A stretch of 64,000 nt of DNA from Galbula dea (taxonomy: Eukaryota > Chordata > Aves > Piciformes > Galbulidae): contig VWZX01010273.1 of NCBI GenBank assembly GCA_013399015.1, forward strand, positions 8,073,385 to 8,137,384. Direction: 5' to 3'. Below, piece by piece: positions 26,201-35,481 of the stretch (position 1 is the stretch's first letter; each line of letters starts with the position of its first letter). A program made the position numbers and the translations under genes. Under the pieces are notes generated by a model, which saw only the letters and a program-made list of their open reading frames with translations, was not told where the DNA came from and made no database searches.

Positions 26201-29200
26201 AGCAAAAGATTAGCCTTTTTTTTTTTTTTTTCAGCAGTGTCTCTTTGATCCTGGTGTAAATAGCTGATGCTGCAAGGTCATTCCTGTTGCCTAAACCAAG
26301 CACAAAGCCAAAGGTTGCTCCTCTTGGTGGTGGGGTTGGTAGCCCAGCCCCATGATCAGGTTGCTCAGCAGTGCTGGTTTGGCTTAGAACAGAACTAATT
26401 CTTACTTTTTAGCTAAAGCTCCTCTGAGTAACTGCACATTGAGGGTTGGAAGGGACCTCTGGGGATCATCTAGTCCAACCCCCCCTGCTGAAGCAGGGGC
26501 ACCAAGAGCAGGTTGCCCAGGATCACCTCCAGGTGGGGTTGGAATGTCTGCAGAGAAGGAGACTCCACAGCCTCTCTGGGCAGCCTGGGCCAGGGCTCTG
26601 CTACCCTCCCAGCAAAGGAAGCTTTTCCTTATGTTCATATAATAAATATATATCTATTAAATGAATATCATGAATTCTAAGCAATAATATGCCAGACAAG
26701 ATACAAATCAACTTGTTTTGTTACTGCCACCCTGGGTTCCTCAAGCAGTGACAGTGCCTGTGGCTGGGGTGTGTGGCTTCCTAAACCTGAAGGGCAAGAA
26801 AATGATGAGGGGTGGCCTGGAAAGTCAGGAGTAGCAGTGGACTTTGATGCCTTCTCAAATCCACAATCTAGAAACAGATCTGGGGAAAGCCTCTGAGATT
26901 GTCAAAGTCACTTCTGTCATTGTTGCAGCCACCTGCAGTGAGCCCTTTAAAACTGTGCAGAGTGAGGATAGCAAACCTTCATGGCTCTGGAGGAGGAGGA
27001 GGAGGTCTGCACCAGGAGGAGGTGTCCTCTGACCTGTGAGTATGGAGAGAGAGCTGCACAAGGAGTGAGAAACCTCTCCCTGCAATGAAGCAGGCACTGG
27101 TTTGCTGCTGCAATAATAAACTGAGCTCTTTGGCCATCTGGTGGTGGTTTCAGGGGACAATCCTGGCCACCTGCCTCCCTGGCCCTGGCTGCCAATCCTT
27201 CCATCTGTCCATCTGGGAGCTGTGCAGGAGAGGAGAAACCTGGGGAAGCTCTGAGCTCAGGCTGAAGACCAGAACAGGCAGAGTGGGCTTGCTCACTCAG
27301 CAAGAGGAAGGAAATGACTTTTCATAACTGCTGGGACATGATTGGTCCTACCTTCAGACAGTGAAAGCAGAGGAGGTCTTCTGCAAGCATCACATTGGCC
27401 TAACCAAATCAAAGTTGGGCTGAGATTCCTGCATCCCATAAGCAGACTGTGGTTGTGTTGGCAGTAAAAATGGCTTGATTTCTCAGAGCTTCCTTCACTG
27501 CAGAGTGTTTGAAACCTGCCTCACTTCACTTGATTAACTTTTGAGAGCCTTTCAGATACTCAGGCACAGGCATTGGTCCATTTAGAATGATTCTCTCTAT
27601 CCCCAGGAAAGAGGGAGACCACACTGGGTGACTAAATCCCTTGCCTGGGGGTTTGCTCCTGTGCCCATGCCAACCTGTTCACCAAAGGTGTGATGTTTGA
27701 TGTTGTTCCAGGTGCCTGCAAACAGGTCAGCAAGGAAAAGCCACCCAAGCCCTGAAGGTAAGTCTTAGGGAGGAGGAGGAGGGTGAAGACTGCAGCCTGA
27801 CTGACAGCTCTGAAGAAGGGTTGAGGGACACCAGGATTGAGGAGCTCATTGGAAGGATTTCACTTGATGCTTCTTGCTTCTCCTGCCTGTCCCAGTCTTC
27901 CTCAGGTACTAAACCTCTGGGAAAGGGTTAGCACTGGGTAGTGACACATGCTGCTAACCACCTGTAGATAGGTCTCTTAGCAGCTGCTAACTGGATGGTG
28001 AGATCTGGCTGGTGTGCAATTTGGAAAGGCCCTTGCAGAGCCAGAGCAAGGGATTCATTGCAGTTTTTAAGCAGGACTTGGTGGCCAAATGTGTTGACCA
28101 TAGAATCCCAGAATCCCAGCATGGTTGGGGTTGGAGGGGACCTCTGGAGATCATCTAGGCCAACCCCCTGCTAAAGCAGGGTCACCCAGAGCAGCTTCCC
28201 CAGGATCATGTCCAGCTGGATTGGGAATCTCTGCAGAGAAGGAGACTCCACAGCCTCTTTGGGCAGCCTGGGCCAGGGCTCTGGCAGCCTCCCACTGTCC
28301 CAGTGCCATGCCCTGCAGGACTCTGCATGGTTGGGCATAGCTCTGCCTATCTTGTACCTGAATCTGCTAGGGTTTGCTTACAAGATGGATGGAGTGGTTT
28401 GAAATCTAGTGTTAAACCAAGGGTGGGAGGGGGATGATCCAGGTCCCAACTCACAAGGAGCTGGCCATCATAACCCAGATTCAAATCATCCCCACCTTTG
28501 CCCACCGTCCCTAGCAGATATGTGTTTGGCACAGCAAACACCTGACAAAACTTTAGCAGCTGATAGACCTGATTCAGCAAGGCAGTTAAAAACACCCTTG
28601 ACCTCTCTGACTTGAGGCTGTGTCAAAATGAGGAGAGGTATCTCCATGCCTCAACATTTAGCTTCAGGAATGTGTCCTTACCCAGTGTGATTGTCTCCCA
28701 GAAGGACTTGTTGCTGGGCTCATTCCTTCTGACCAGGAAAGGACAAGTCATCTGAGCAAAACTGCTCCTATGAAGAAGTGTTTGCAGCATCAGATCCATT
28801 ATAATCCACACTCTTTGGAAGTCCTTGAGTGTTATTTTTGGGCTCTTGAGTCAGAAATACTAGCTGCAATAAAAAACCCTAGCAAATGGAGACAGTTTTA
28901 AAGCATGGAGTGTGATGGCAACTGCTCAGGGAAAATTGTCTCTCAGCTTTATGTGGCTACCCAATAAACTGGGAAGTCTGTCCCCATCAATTAGGAGCCA
29001 GAAAGCTGCACTTGCTGAGCCTGGCCTTTGGTGACACACTCTCTAGGTTGTGTTCCTGCCCTGGACCCTGCAGACCAGGCCCTGAAGTGCAGTTGTTTCT
29101 TTGACTAGACAAAAGCAGTTGGATCCCTGCTGTCCCTGGAAGGGTTTGGAGCATAGATGTGCAGGCACATACATTATAGTCAGGAGTCAGCAGCAAGATT

Positions 29201-31339
29201 TTCCTTCTTTCTATGCTGCACCTGAGGATTTCATGGGCTAAAACAGAAACAGCCAGCCAGTAGCCCTGCATGCAGTGCAACCTTTTCCCTAGCAGTCAGG
29301 CACTTTCTGTATGTAATTTTAAGGCTAATACAGAGTTAGAGAATCATTTTGGTTGGAAAAGACCTTGAAGATGATCAAGTCCAACCATTAATCCAGCTCT
29401 GCCAGGTCACCACTGAACCATTTCCCTCAGCACCACAGTTTTTCACTCCCTCCAGGGATGGTGACTCCACCACTGCCCTGGGCAGCCTGTCCCAGGGCTT
29501 GACAGGCTTTTCAGGGAAGAAGTGGTTCCAGGAGGTGGATCTACTCACCTGGGATTATTCCTGTACCTTGAGTCTCAGATCCCTGGATGAGATCCTCAGG
29601 TATTTAAAACAAGTCAGTGCAAATGATTCAGGAATGATTCAGGTGTGATCTTGCTTGAGAACAGGAGGCTTGGGGAGCTGCTGTGTCCCTTTGGAGCTGT
29701 ACATGGCTCCTGAGCAATTCCAGTGCTTGGCACATCACCAGCAGCACTGGCAGGGAGGCTGCCAAGTAACCCAAACCTCTGACTACCAGCAGAAGCAATT
29801 CCACCAGGCCAGCACCCCTGTGTGTCCACCCAGCTCCATCACACAGCATCCTCTGAACCCTTCTGCTCACTGGCTTAGTCATTTAGGAGTAAGATAAACT
29901 GATAAATCACTGCACTTCCTTCCCCCTGCTGTTCCAGGTTCCTCCCAGGCTCAGGAAGGTGCAGTGTTCTCCTACAGGAACCATCATCTCATTCCATCCC
30001 CTCCTAAAAGCCCTGCACCTGCATCTGTAATGAGTGTGGCAGCAAGAGCCTGGAGCATGAGGAAGCACAGGATAAGGTGCCTAAAACAAGCCAGCCAAGA
30101 GGAGGAGAGGCAATGGACACAGCCATGCCAGTCAAGGCCTCCTCAGGAAGCTTCAGCCCAGCCTCTAGGCAAGGACCTTGCTCTCCTGAGCCAGCACAGT
30201 CTGCTAGCAGCCTTCAGGTCCCAAAGGCAGAGCCAGCCTGTGCCAAGCACCAGCCAGCAAGGGTCTGCTGCAGGAGCAGCAGCTGTTGGCTCAAGCAGCA
30301 TCAGCTATGGGTGCTGCTGGTGTCACTGGGGAACACAGAAGGGGCTTCACAAGAGGACAAAGCAGACTTCTGTGTCATCTCTGGAGTCTCCTGCCTCTTC
30401 TGTCAAAAACCCCTCCTTTTTTGGTGCTGGCATTTACCTTTGTCCATCTAATGCTAAATTAAACATTTCCTCCTGTTCCTTACAGCTTGAACATTGGAAA
30501 TGTTGCTTTTCCTTGAATAACAGCCCAGAATTTTCCTGGGTTCTTGCTGCTCTGTTCTCCTGGTCCCCACACAGGGCTGATGTGGAGGATCAGAGCCCTT
30601 GGAGTGGAGCTTATTCAAGACTCTCCTTGTGTTTCCTGTCACATCAAGAGGGGAGACCTGTCCTGGTTGCAGGCATCTCAACCTTTCTCATGAAATACCC
30701 TAAGCCTGCATTGCTTTCACACTGTAAACTGGGCCTTAATGCCACAATAGGCCAGGTCTAACTCCTGGCATCCCACTTTGGGGTTGTTTTCCCTTGAACT
30801 TGTGCATTAATTGATGTTAGAAAGAGCTTTGGAGAATGAAGTAGGCACTAGAGAAGCCTCATCTGCCCCAAAGCATGGTTATTTCTGACCCCACTGGCTG
30901 TAAGATGAGCATCCTGGGGCTTCTTTCAAGGCACAACATGAGAAGTTGGGACATGACACCTTGATTTTGAACTTGACATAGTCAATCTAGAGCAGTAGGG
31001 GCAGAGAGCAGATGTCTCCTGTCCCTTGGGCTGCTCCCAGGCCTGGCAGCTCTCACTTCCATTTTCAGAGCAGGAGCCAGCAGAGCTGCTGAGGAGAAGG
31101 GAGATATCCAGCCCCACAGTATCTATTCACCACAGTGTTTCTCTCTTTCCCTCAGGGATAAGATCCCTCCTGGAGACACCAACCACCACCAGCCAGCTGT
31201 CTGCTCATCCACAGAAGCTTCAGAGAGGTTTAGGCTGGTGAACACCACTTGGCTTCTGACTGCCAGGGCTGTGCTTCAGTCTTTGCCAAACAGACCTAGT
31301 GCCTCAACAACATCTCAGAACAAAAGTCCCCAGTCCTAG
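2134..31339 (+). CDS. LRRC56: LRRC56, leucine-rich repeat containing 56 (5'-partial, multi-exon gene)
   Basis: Seen: nine coding segments with canonical splice sites and matching phases give an open reading frame of about 580 codons if the last exon is read through, or about 495 with a 3' splice. The translation matches vertebrate LRRC56 as I recall it: VDTRQNSLGNLG, LPNLRELKLN, DLGTTLSHLHILW, YNNISDLSQL, EVLDLEGN, GYNYRAEVKKLIP, CGNPTKAL and HLIPSPPK occur in the right order. Known: the human protein is about 540 residues with five LRRs followed by a low-complexity tail. It works in the cytoplasm with IFT in assembly and delivery of outer dynein arms (the Chlamydomonas orthologue is ODA8), and loss causes primary ciliary dyskinesia. 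Missing: about the first 60 residues and the promoter, which lie left of base 1; in mammals HRAS is the divergent neighbour there. Odd: one internal segment present in human is not found between 21668 and 23698. Span covers exons plus introns. Confidence 0.95.
3865..4035 (+). mobile_element. CR1 LINE fragment, diverged
   Basis: Recognisable from aggaaaagcttttccactc, 'ccagagaggtttggaacctc' and the 'gacctgagcaccctgatctc' block near the CR1 3' end. More diverged than other copies, so probably older. Confidence 0.7.
6285..6413 (-). mobile_element. CR1 LINE fragment, rearranged
   Basis: Antisense CR1 body (ccctggtcctatcactccct, ctttcttgtagccccttcag) runs into a sense-strand CR1 tail (cttccaaccttaatgattct). 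The two orientations abut, suggesting inversion or two insertions. Confidence 0.65.
6916..6940. repeat. (TTTG)n microsatellite
   Basis: Short run of gttt units after a poly-T stretch, in an LRRC56 intron. Confidence 0.9.
7262..7505 (+). mobile_element. CR1 LINE 3' fragment
   Basis: Sense copy: 'aggctgcccagagagattgt', 'gactctgctttaacaggg' and 'ggtcccttccaacccctacc'. It has the 'tgctttaacagg/agcaagctgctgtgggtgac' type of tail. Confidence 0.9.
8257..8317 (+). CDS. LRRC56: LRRC56 exon: first LRR
   Basis: The 61-bp exon follows acceptor cttcccctag and precedes donor gag|gtaaga. It reads YLPNLRELKLNNSLLVSVR, a classic LxxLxLxxN leucine-rich repeat. It enters in phase 1 and leaves in phase 2, matching both neighbours. 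It is below the size at which an ORF scan would notice it. Confidence 0.93.
8961..9150 (-). mobile_element. CR1 LINE 3' fragment
   Basis: Antisense copy starting with 'atagaatcatagaatgcttt', then the 'ccagcagtgacatctgcaag' block and 'ctctctgggcaacctgggct'. The end repeat (ATTCTATG)n is present. Confidence 0.93.
12436..12630 (+). mobile_element. CR1 LINE 3' fragment
   Basis: Sense copy: 'cccaggttgcccagagaggt', 'gatgtcccatccctgcaacc', 'ggctctgagcaacctgctct' and a terminal 'tctcttccaacccaatctgt'. Confidence 0.92.
13205..13237. repeat. (CCAA)n microsatellite
   Basis: Eight or so ccaa units after a caaaaccaaa lead-in, in an LRRC56 intron. Confidence 0.93.
13745..13910 (+). mobile_element. CR1 LINE 3' fragment
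   Basis: Sense copy: 'ggtcaggttgtttggggctc', 'ctgatctagttgcagatgtc' and a 'ccatgattccataatccc' end. Confidence 0.9.
15984..16143 (-). mobile_element. CR1 LINE 3' fragment
   Basis: Antisense copy with 'tggttggggttggaaggaac', 'ctaaagcagggtcacccaga' and 'gaaggagactccacaacctc'. Same tail class as the copies at 26440 and 28099. Confidence 0.92.
17779..17875 (+). CDS. LRRC56: LRRC56 exon: LRRs 2-3
   Basis: The 97-bp exon follows acceptor ttttacaag and precedes donor aag|gtaagt. With the split codon it reads RDLGTTLSHLHILW, MAHCGLSDLDGI, SSCSSLK. Human LRRC56 has the near-identical RDLGTSLGHLQVLW followed by ARCGLADLDGI. Phase 2 in and phase 0 out fit both neighbours. The exon lies inside a longer open frame whose upstream part is intronic. 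Confidence 0.95.
18278..18475 (+). CDS. LRRC56: LRRC56 exon: LRRs 3-5
   Basis: The 198-bp (66-codon) exon follows acceptor ccttctgctgag and precedes donor gaag|gtgag-type sequence. Two full repeats are visible, ELYIAYNNISDLSQLTWLDQ and LEVLDLEGNNIEDLSQM, followed by a third, LSHLTVEGNLIC. The asparagine ladder (YNN, EGN, EGN) is intact. Phase is 0 at both ends. This is the best-conserved part of the gene. Confidence 0.97.
20255..20360 (+). mobile_element. CR1 LINE terminal fragment
   Basis: Only the last part of the element is present: 'gttggactggatgatccttg' then 'ggtcccttccaagtcaggcc' and a degenerate attct end. Confidence 0.65.
20499..20765 (-). mobile_element. CR1 LINE fragment without tail
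   Basis: Antisense internal CR1: 'ctccaggctgaacaacccca', 'gctcctcacaacacttgtgc', 'cttctctggacacactccag'. The 3' terminal block is missing. Confidence 0.88.
21490..21667 (+). CDS. LRRC56: LRRC56 exon: LRR cap
   Basis: The 178-bp exon follows acceptor ttcctccag and precedes donor tggttgg|gtatgt. It begins EPGYNYRAEVKKLIPHLEYL and continues DEIPASQT, the LRR-capping motif (YR..V...IP.L..LDE) typical of axonemal LRR proteins. It then reads DWLLIKESIKEGG, equivalent to DWLAVKEAIKKG in human. Phase 0 in, phase 1 out. Confidence 0.96.
23699..23755 (+). CDS. LRRC56: LRRC56 small exon after the LRR cap
   Basis: The 57-bp exon follows acceptor cctcttccag and precedes donor catg|gtact (weak). Read with the incoming phase-1 base it gives GPPLSAELFTEDDSSELTHG, matching the human GGPLPEGLL and SLTHG region. 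It is phase 1 on both sides. The human protein has about 30 residues immediately before this segment with no counterpart recognised in the 2 kb upstream. Confidence 0.82.
24013..24425 (-). mobile_element. CR1 LINE 3' fragment (about 410 bp)
   Basis: Antisense copy from 'atggaatcataggagggttt' through the 'ccagcaggggcatctgcagc' block to the 'actgaaagaccacagtcaag' region. It lies in an LRRC56 intron about 260 bp past the 23755 donor. Confidence 0.93.
25190..25222. repeat. (CAAA)n plus poly-C tract
   Basis: aacaaacaaacaaacaaaac followed by eight or nine C and an A run, about 300 bp upstream of the LRRC56 exon at 25526. Confidence 0.9.
25526..25590 (+). CDS. LRRC56: LRRC56 exon: CGNPTKAL motif
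   Basis: The 65-bp exon follows acceptor tttccttag and precedes donor aggg|gtatgt. It reads LSQVMCGNPTKALHTRRQKL, matching the conserved GQVLCGNPTKGLRERR block of the human protein. Phase 1 in, phase 0 out. A CR1 element begins only about 30 bp past the donor. Confidence 0.93.
25622..25925 (-). mobile_element. CR1 LINE 3' fragment beside an LRRC56 splice donor
   Basis: Antisense copy beginning about 30 bp after the exon ending at 25590: 'ttcaggttggaagagacctc', 'atgccactaacccatggccc', 'ccctgggcagcctgggccaa'. It belongs to the 'aaccatcaacc' tail class. Confidence 0.93.
26440..26640 (-). mobile_element. CR1 LINE 3' fragment
   Basis: Antisense copy: 'gggttggaagggacctctgg', 'caggttgcccaggatcacct', 'gaaggagactccacagcctc', ending near 'gcttttccttatgttcat'. 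Confidence 0.93.
27731..27905 (+). CDS. LRRC56: LRRC56 exon: acidic tail segment (acceptor uncertain)
   Basis: An open frame ends at donor tcctcag|gtact and includes SLREEEEGEDCSLTDSSEEG and IEELIGRISLDAS. The start at 27731 (after ag at 27729-27730) keeps phase 0 with the previous exon. Two other AGs lie just upstream (ending at 27711 and 27725), but neither preserves phase with the exon at 25590. This part of the protein is poorly conserved, so the assignment rests on splice phase, the open frame and position. Confidence 0.62.
28099..28288 (-). mobile_element. CR1 LINE 3' fragment
   Basis: Antisense copy: 'catagaatcccagaatccca', 'ggggacctctggagatcatc', 'ctaaagcagggtcacccaga'. It lies in the intron between the acidic exon and the last LRRC56 exon. 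Confidence 0.93.
29338..29530 (-). mobile_element. CR1 LINE 3' fragment
   Basis: Antisense copy: 'gaatcattttggttggaaaa', 'gatgatcaagtccaaccatt', 'ctgccctgggcagcctgtcc'. Member of the 'aaccatyaatcc' tail class, about 400 bp before the last LRRC56 exon. Confidence 0.9.
29938..30761 (+). CDS. LRRC56: LRRC56 C-terminal exon (read-through form)
   Basis: The exon follows acceptor ctgctgttccag in phase 1. It reads SSQAQEGAVFSYRNHHLIPS then PPKSPAPA; the human protein has HLVPSPPK at the equivalent place. The frame stays open to a TAA at 30759-30761, about 274 codons, rich in Ser, Gln and Ala. It may be cut at a potential donor after 30319 (gctgctg|gtgtca) and spliced to 31156 in matching phase. The sequence beyond about 30320 is less convincing as protein. 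Confidence 0.75.
31156..31339 (+). CDS. LRRC56: Possible alternative last exon of LRRC56
   Basis: The segment follows acceptor tctttccctcag and has 60 open codons, including ASERFRLVNTTWLLTARAVL, then a TAG at 31337-31339. Joined to a donor after 30319 the phase (2) is maintained and the total length is a multiple of three. Family support is weak because this tail is not conserved. The alternative is that it is only 3' UTR or intergenic sequence. Confidence 0.4.
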
Positions 31340-31579
31340 GAGAGACAGACACATGCACACAGCCCAGCCTTGAAGGAGCCATGCTACCTTTCAGCTTCTT
31401 CTGCAAGTGAGAGGCAGAGCTGTGTAAGTAGAGCAGTTGAAACAAATGCCATGATTTGCCTCAATTAAGGCTCCAGCTGGTCCAGAAATGCTCTCTTTGA
31501 AGAGCACCCACTGATCAACACAAGAGCTAATCAGCCTCTTCTTACAGGAAAAGGGGGTTATTTTTTGCAGCCTTCATGC

Positions 31580-31585
31580 AATAAA
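31580..31585 (+). terminator. Poly(A) signal AATAAA, candidate 3' end of LRRC56
   Basis: A canonical AATAAA hexamer lies about 240 bp after the stop at 31339 and 820 bp after the stop at 30761. It is the first clear one downstream of the last recognised LRRC56 exon. Confidence 0.45.
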
Positions 31586-31829
31586 CCCTGACAAGTCCTA
31601 ACATAGTTCCTCTCCTCCACCCCACACCCTGCTCTGGGAGTCAGGCAGGGACATGAACCAAGCCATGGAGCCTGCAGTTGGTGGAGTGGGCTGGAGGAGG
31701 TGAGAGACACAAGATGCTTAGTCACCTGAGCTAGCAGCAGCCCCACCATGTATCTTTGGGAGTTCTGGATTCTTAATATTCAAGGGACAAAGCCAAGGGC
31801 TTGGGAGCAAACCTTGACAGGAGCAGAGG

Positions 31830-31978
31830 GCAATGGTGAAGCCACCAGCCCTGGAGATGTTAAAATGATGTGGTGCTTAGGGCCAGGGCTTAGTGGCATG
31901 GTGGTGCCAGGCTGATGGTTGGACTTGATGATCTTGGAGGTCTCTTCCAGCCTTAAGGACTCAGTGATTCTGATTGTT
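31830..31978 (+). mobile_element. CR1 LINE 3' fragment
   Basis: Sense copy: 'gggcttagtggcatggtggt', 'ggctgatggttggacttgat' and 'ctcttccagccttaaggact'. It lies just downstream of the LRRC56 poly(A) signal. Confidence 0.9.
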
Positions 31979-33956
31979 TGCTCCCTAGCTCCCAGTTTGC
32001 TGTGGATCAAGCCTGCACACCAGAGTTTCTTCCCTGGGGCTGAGCCTGCCCAGAGCTGTCAGGAGGTCATGGGTGGAACTGTCCTCTCCAGATACTCAGT
32101 GCCTCCTTCTCACTTGGCATCTTTGATTTCCAAGGGGCACAGGGGGGAAAAAACCCAAAAGGGTCAGTGAGATTTTGTGTGTGGAAACTGTGGCAGCTAG
32201 ATGGGTCTGCAGGTGTGCAGCTGCAGATGCAGAGCTCTTGAGTGTGGGTCTGGAAAGCACTCTCCAAAGTGCCTGTGAGCTCATTTCAAAGCACACAGCT
32301 TGGCTCTGGACATGCATGGGGCAAGAAACTTCTCTGTGGTGGTAGAGAGGGCTTGGAGAAATGGTCAGAAAGCAAAGCTCTGCCCTCAGGAGTGGGGAGG
32401 GTCACTGAGAGTTCCATTTAAGTCAGGGTTTCCTGTGTTAATCTCCTTTCAGGTACCCCAGGGATAACTCAGGGGTGCAAGCAGTGTGTGATCTTCCAAA
32501 CAGCCACCTCCCAGCCCTTACTGACCAACTCCATCCCACTGATGGCCTAGCCAAGGCAGCTGCATGCCATGTAGCAGTGTGGCCCATGTCTACAGAGGCA
32601 GGAGGAGTTGTCCACTCTGCCTCTCTGCAGCAGGATGCTCTGCCTAGGTGGGGCTTAAAGCTCAAACTTTGCCCTTCTGTGAGTGTTATCAGTGATGGAG
32701 AAGGGAGGGTTTAGGTGGTTTTGGTGTTGAAGAATGCTGAGAGCAGCCTCACTCAAAGGTCAAAGGTCTGGAGGATACAAAAAGTCATTGTTCTGTGGCA
32801 AACAAAGTAATCAGCAAGTGATAGCACTGATAACTTGCCTAAAGCTGAAGAGAGGAGGCTGGAGCTGGCACATCCAACCCATTCAGGTATGACTGACAGA
32901 CAACCACTTGACACTACAAAAGCCCAATCCCACCTTTCAACCAGAGGAACTTCTAAGACACCTCTCCTGGGTGTGTGAATGTTCCTCCCTGGGGTGGGGA
33001 CCCCCCTCAAGGTTACCCCTTGAGGCTGAAGGAGCTTCTCCCACTGTCCTTGGGCTGGTTGAGTGACATCAGTCTCTACTTGATGCTCATTTTGCTGACT
33101 TTAATGTTGTTACTTGAGCATTAAGGGGAATGCAGTCTGTTAGTAAGCAATAGCTGTCTGCTCTGGAGTAAAGAATTGGGCTTAATGTCTCCTTTTTTTA
33201 GTGTTTTTGGTTAATCTAAATAAAGCAAGCATTTGTTATATCAGTAGATTTGGGGTTACCATCCTTAATCCTGCAGGACAAAGTGGCATAAGGATTCAGT
33301 GACACCAACCTAATCCCTCAGACAGAAACCATTCACCAAGTCTGGGACTAGGACTGGACTCACCCACCCCTTGGCTCCTCTCTGAGGAGGAGTTCAGGAA
33401 GCAAGAGGATTCTTTCTGAACCTTGTGACTCAACAGGAGAGTTCCCTTCATCCAGATCAACCATTCAGTCCATGACACTACTGATCACTGCCTCACCTGA
33501 GGACCCAGCACCTTCTTGGATGGGTCAGATGCCTGGGGGAGAGCTGCAGAACCTGTGCCTGAGCAAGAGGATGAGCACACATGCAACCCAGCAGGTCAGC
33601 CACTGCTTTAGCTGTCTGAAGAGCAAGAGGAACGTCTCGAAATGGTCACTAGAGGGAAGAAGAGTCTCACAACTGTGACTTTTCCAAGTCAAAAGCCTCA
33701 GCAGCCAAAGCCAAGCAGCTCCAGAGTGTCTGGGAGGTGTTGGGCACACAGTGGCCCCTTTCAGCATCCAGTGTGCTGACCTCCTGTGACACCCCCAAGT
33801 GCACCATGCTGCCAGTGGCTTGTTGGGTCACATCTGACTTGGATTTCTCTGGAAATACTTCCTTAGGAAACCTGTAATTCCCACCAAATGCAATGGAGAA
33901 CATCCCAGCACCCTGCCTGGGTGGTGCTGTAAGGTATCAGTGGTGCTCTAGGGCAT

Positions 33957-34440
33957 CTGAGGATGCTAAGTGAATTTTGGACCCCTCACTGGCAGAGAGA
34001 CATGGAGGCATTGGAGGGTGGCCAGAGAGGGCAACAAGGCTGGGGAGGAGCAGCTGAGGGAACTGGGGTTGCTTAATCTGAGGAAGAGGAGGCTCAGGGG
34101 AGACCTTGGCTCTCTCTAGAACTACCTGAAAGGAGGTTGGAGCCAGGTGGGGGTCAGTCTCTTCTCCCAGGTTACCAGTGAGAGGAGAGGAGGAAATGGC
34201 CTCAAGTTGCACCAGGGGAGGTTTAGATTGGACATTAGGAAAAATTTCTTCCCTGAAAGAGTTGTTAGTCCTTGGCCCAGGCTGCCCAGGGCAGTGGTGG
34301 AGTCACCATCCCTGGAGGGGCTTAAAAAACATAGAGATGTTGTAGTTAGAGACATGGTTTAGTGGCATGGTGGTGATAGGCTGATGGTTGGACTTCATCC
34401 TCAAGGTTTCTTCCAACCTTAATGATTCTGTGATTCTGTG
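33957..34440 (+). mobile_element. CR1 LINE 3' fragment (about 480 bp)
   Basis: Sense copy, well preserved: 'ggagggtggccagagagggc', 'ggcctcaagttgcaccaggg', 'gacattaggaaaaatttctt', 'ccaggctgcccagggcagtg', with a terminal 'aatgattctgtgattctgtg'. It forms an inverted pair with the CR1 starting at 34553. Confidence 0.95.
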
Positions 34441-34552
34441 CAACCCCAGCATGTCTTAAAGAGAGGATCTTTGTCACAGGCTGTAGCTGCAAGCTCCAAA
34501 CAGGCTCTAGACCATGCATAGCTTGAGTTCCAGCTTCTCCTCTCTTGTTGAC

Positions 34553-35002
34553 CAAGGTTGGAAGGAACCTTCAAAGGTCATCTAGTGCAAGCCCCCTGCA
34601 GGCAGCAGGGACATCTCCAATTAGATCAGGTTGCTCAGAGCCCCAGACAACCTGACCTGGGATGGTTCCAGGGTTGGGACATCTCCCACCTCTCTGGGCA
34701 ACCTGGAACAGAGTTTCACCAGCCTCAGCATAAAAGAATTCTTCCTCATAGTCTAAGTCTCCTTCTTCCAGTTTCAGACCATCCCCCCTTGCCCCATCAC
34801 AACAGGTTCTGCTGAGAAGTCTGTCCCTAGCTTTCCTGCAGTCTCCCTTTAAGTCCTGAAAGGCTGCAGTAAGGTCTCCCTGGAGCCTTCTCTTCTCCAG
34901 GCTGCACAACCCCAACTCTCTCAGCCTCACAGCAGAGAGCTTCCAGCCCTCAGATCATGTCTGTGGCCTCCTCTGGCCCTGCTCCCCCTGCTCCATGTCT
35001 GT
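34553..35002 (-). mobile_element. CR1 LINE 3' fragment running into the sequence gap
   Basis: Antisense copy from 'ccaaggttggaaggaacctt' through 'gatcaggttgctcagagccc' and 'ctgcacaaccccaactctct'. It is cut by the run of Ns at 35003. Confidence 0.94.
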
Positions 35003-35075
35003 NNNNNNNNNNNNNNNNNNNNNNNNNNNNNNNNNNNNNNNNNNNNNNNNNNNNNNNNNNNNNNNNNNNNNNNNN
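35003..35075. other. Assembly gap (73 N)
   Basis: Run of 73 unresolved bases inside or at the edge of a CR1 element, followed directly by a CCCTT-type polypyrimidine tract. Confidence 0.99.
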
Positions 35076-35110
35076 CTCCCCTTCCCTCCCTTCCCTCCAT
35101 CCCTCCCACG
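35076..35110. repeat. CCCTT/CCCTCC polypyrimidine tract
   Basis: Low-complexity pyrimidine tract directly after the gap. It resembles the tract at 36462-36523 and probably caused the assembly break. Confidence 0.9.
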
Positions 35111-35481
35111 GCTCCAGGTCAGTGTCTTGGCTCTAGCACTCAGGGATTCCTGCAATTTCTGCCACTCAGGAGGCTCCAGACCTTTTCCCCCCTCCATCAC
35201 CATCTGTCTCCTGCTCTCCTGGCCCAGCATCAGCAAGGGGGATGGGACTGCCACCTCCATCTGTTCCCTTGGAGAAGCTGAGCCACTGAAGGGACCTGTC
35301 CACATCCCACCCTGGCTGAAGGCCATTGGAGAAGTGGCAAAAAGGATTTTCTAGTCTATTTGTTTCATTATCCCATGGCCAGGGTCACTTGTGGGCTCTG
35401 CAGCAAGTGACAACCACCACCCTTGCTCTCAAGATGTTCCCTCCTAAGTCACCTCCCTGGGAGAGGTGGTGGCCTTAAATC

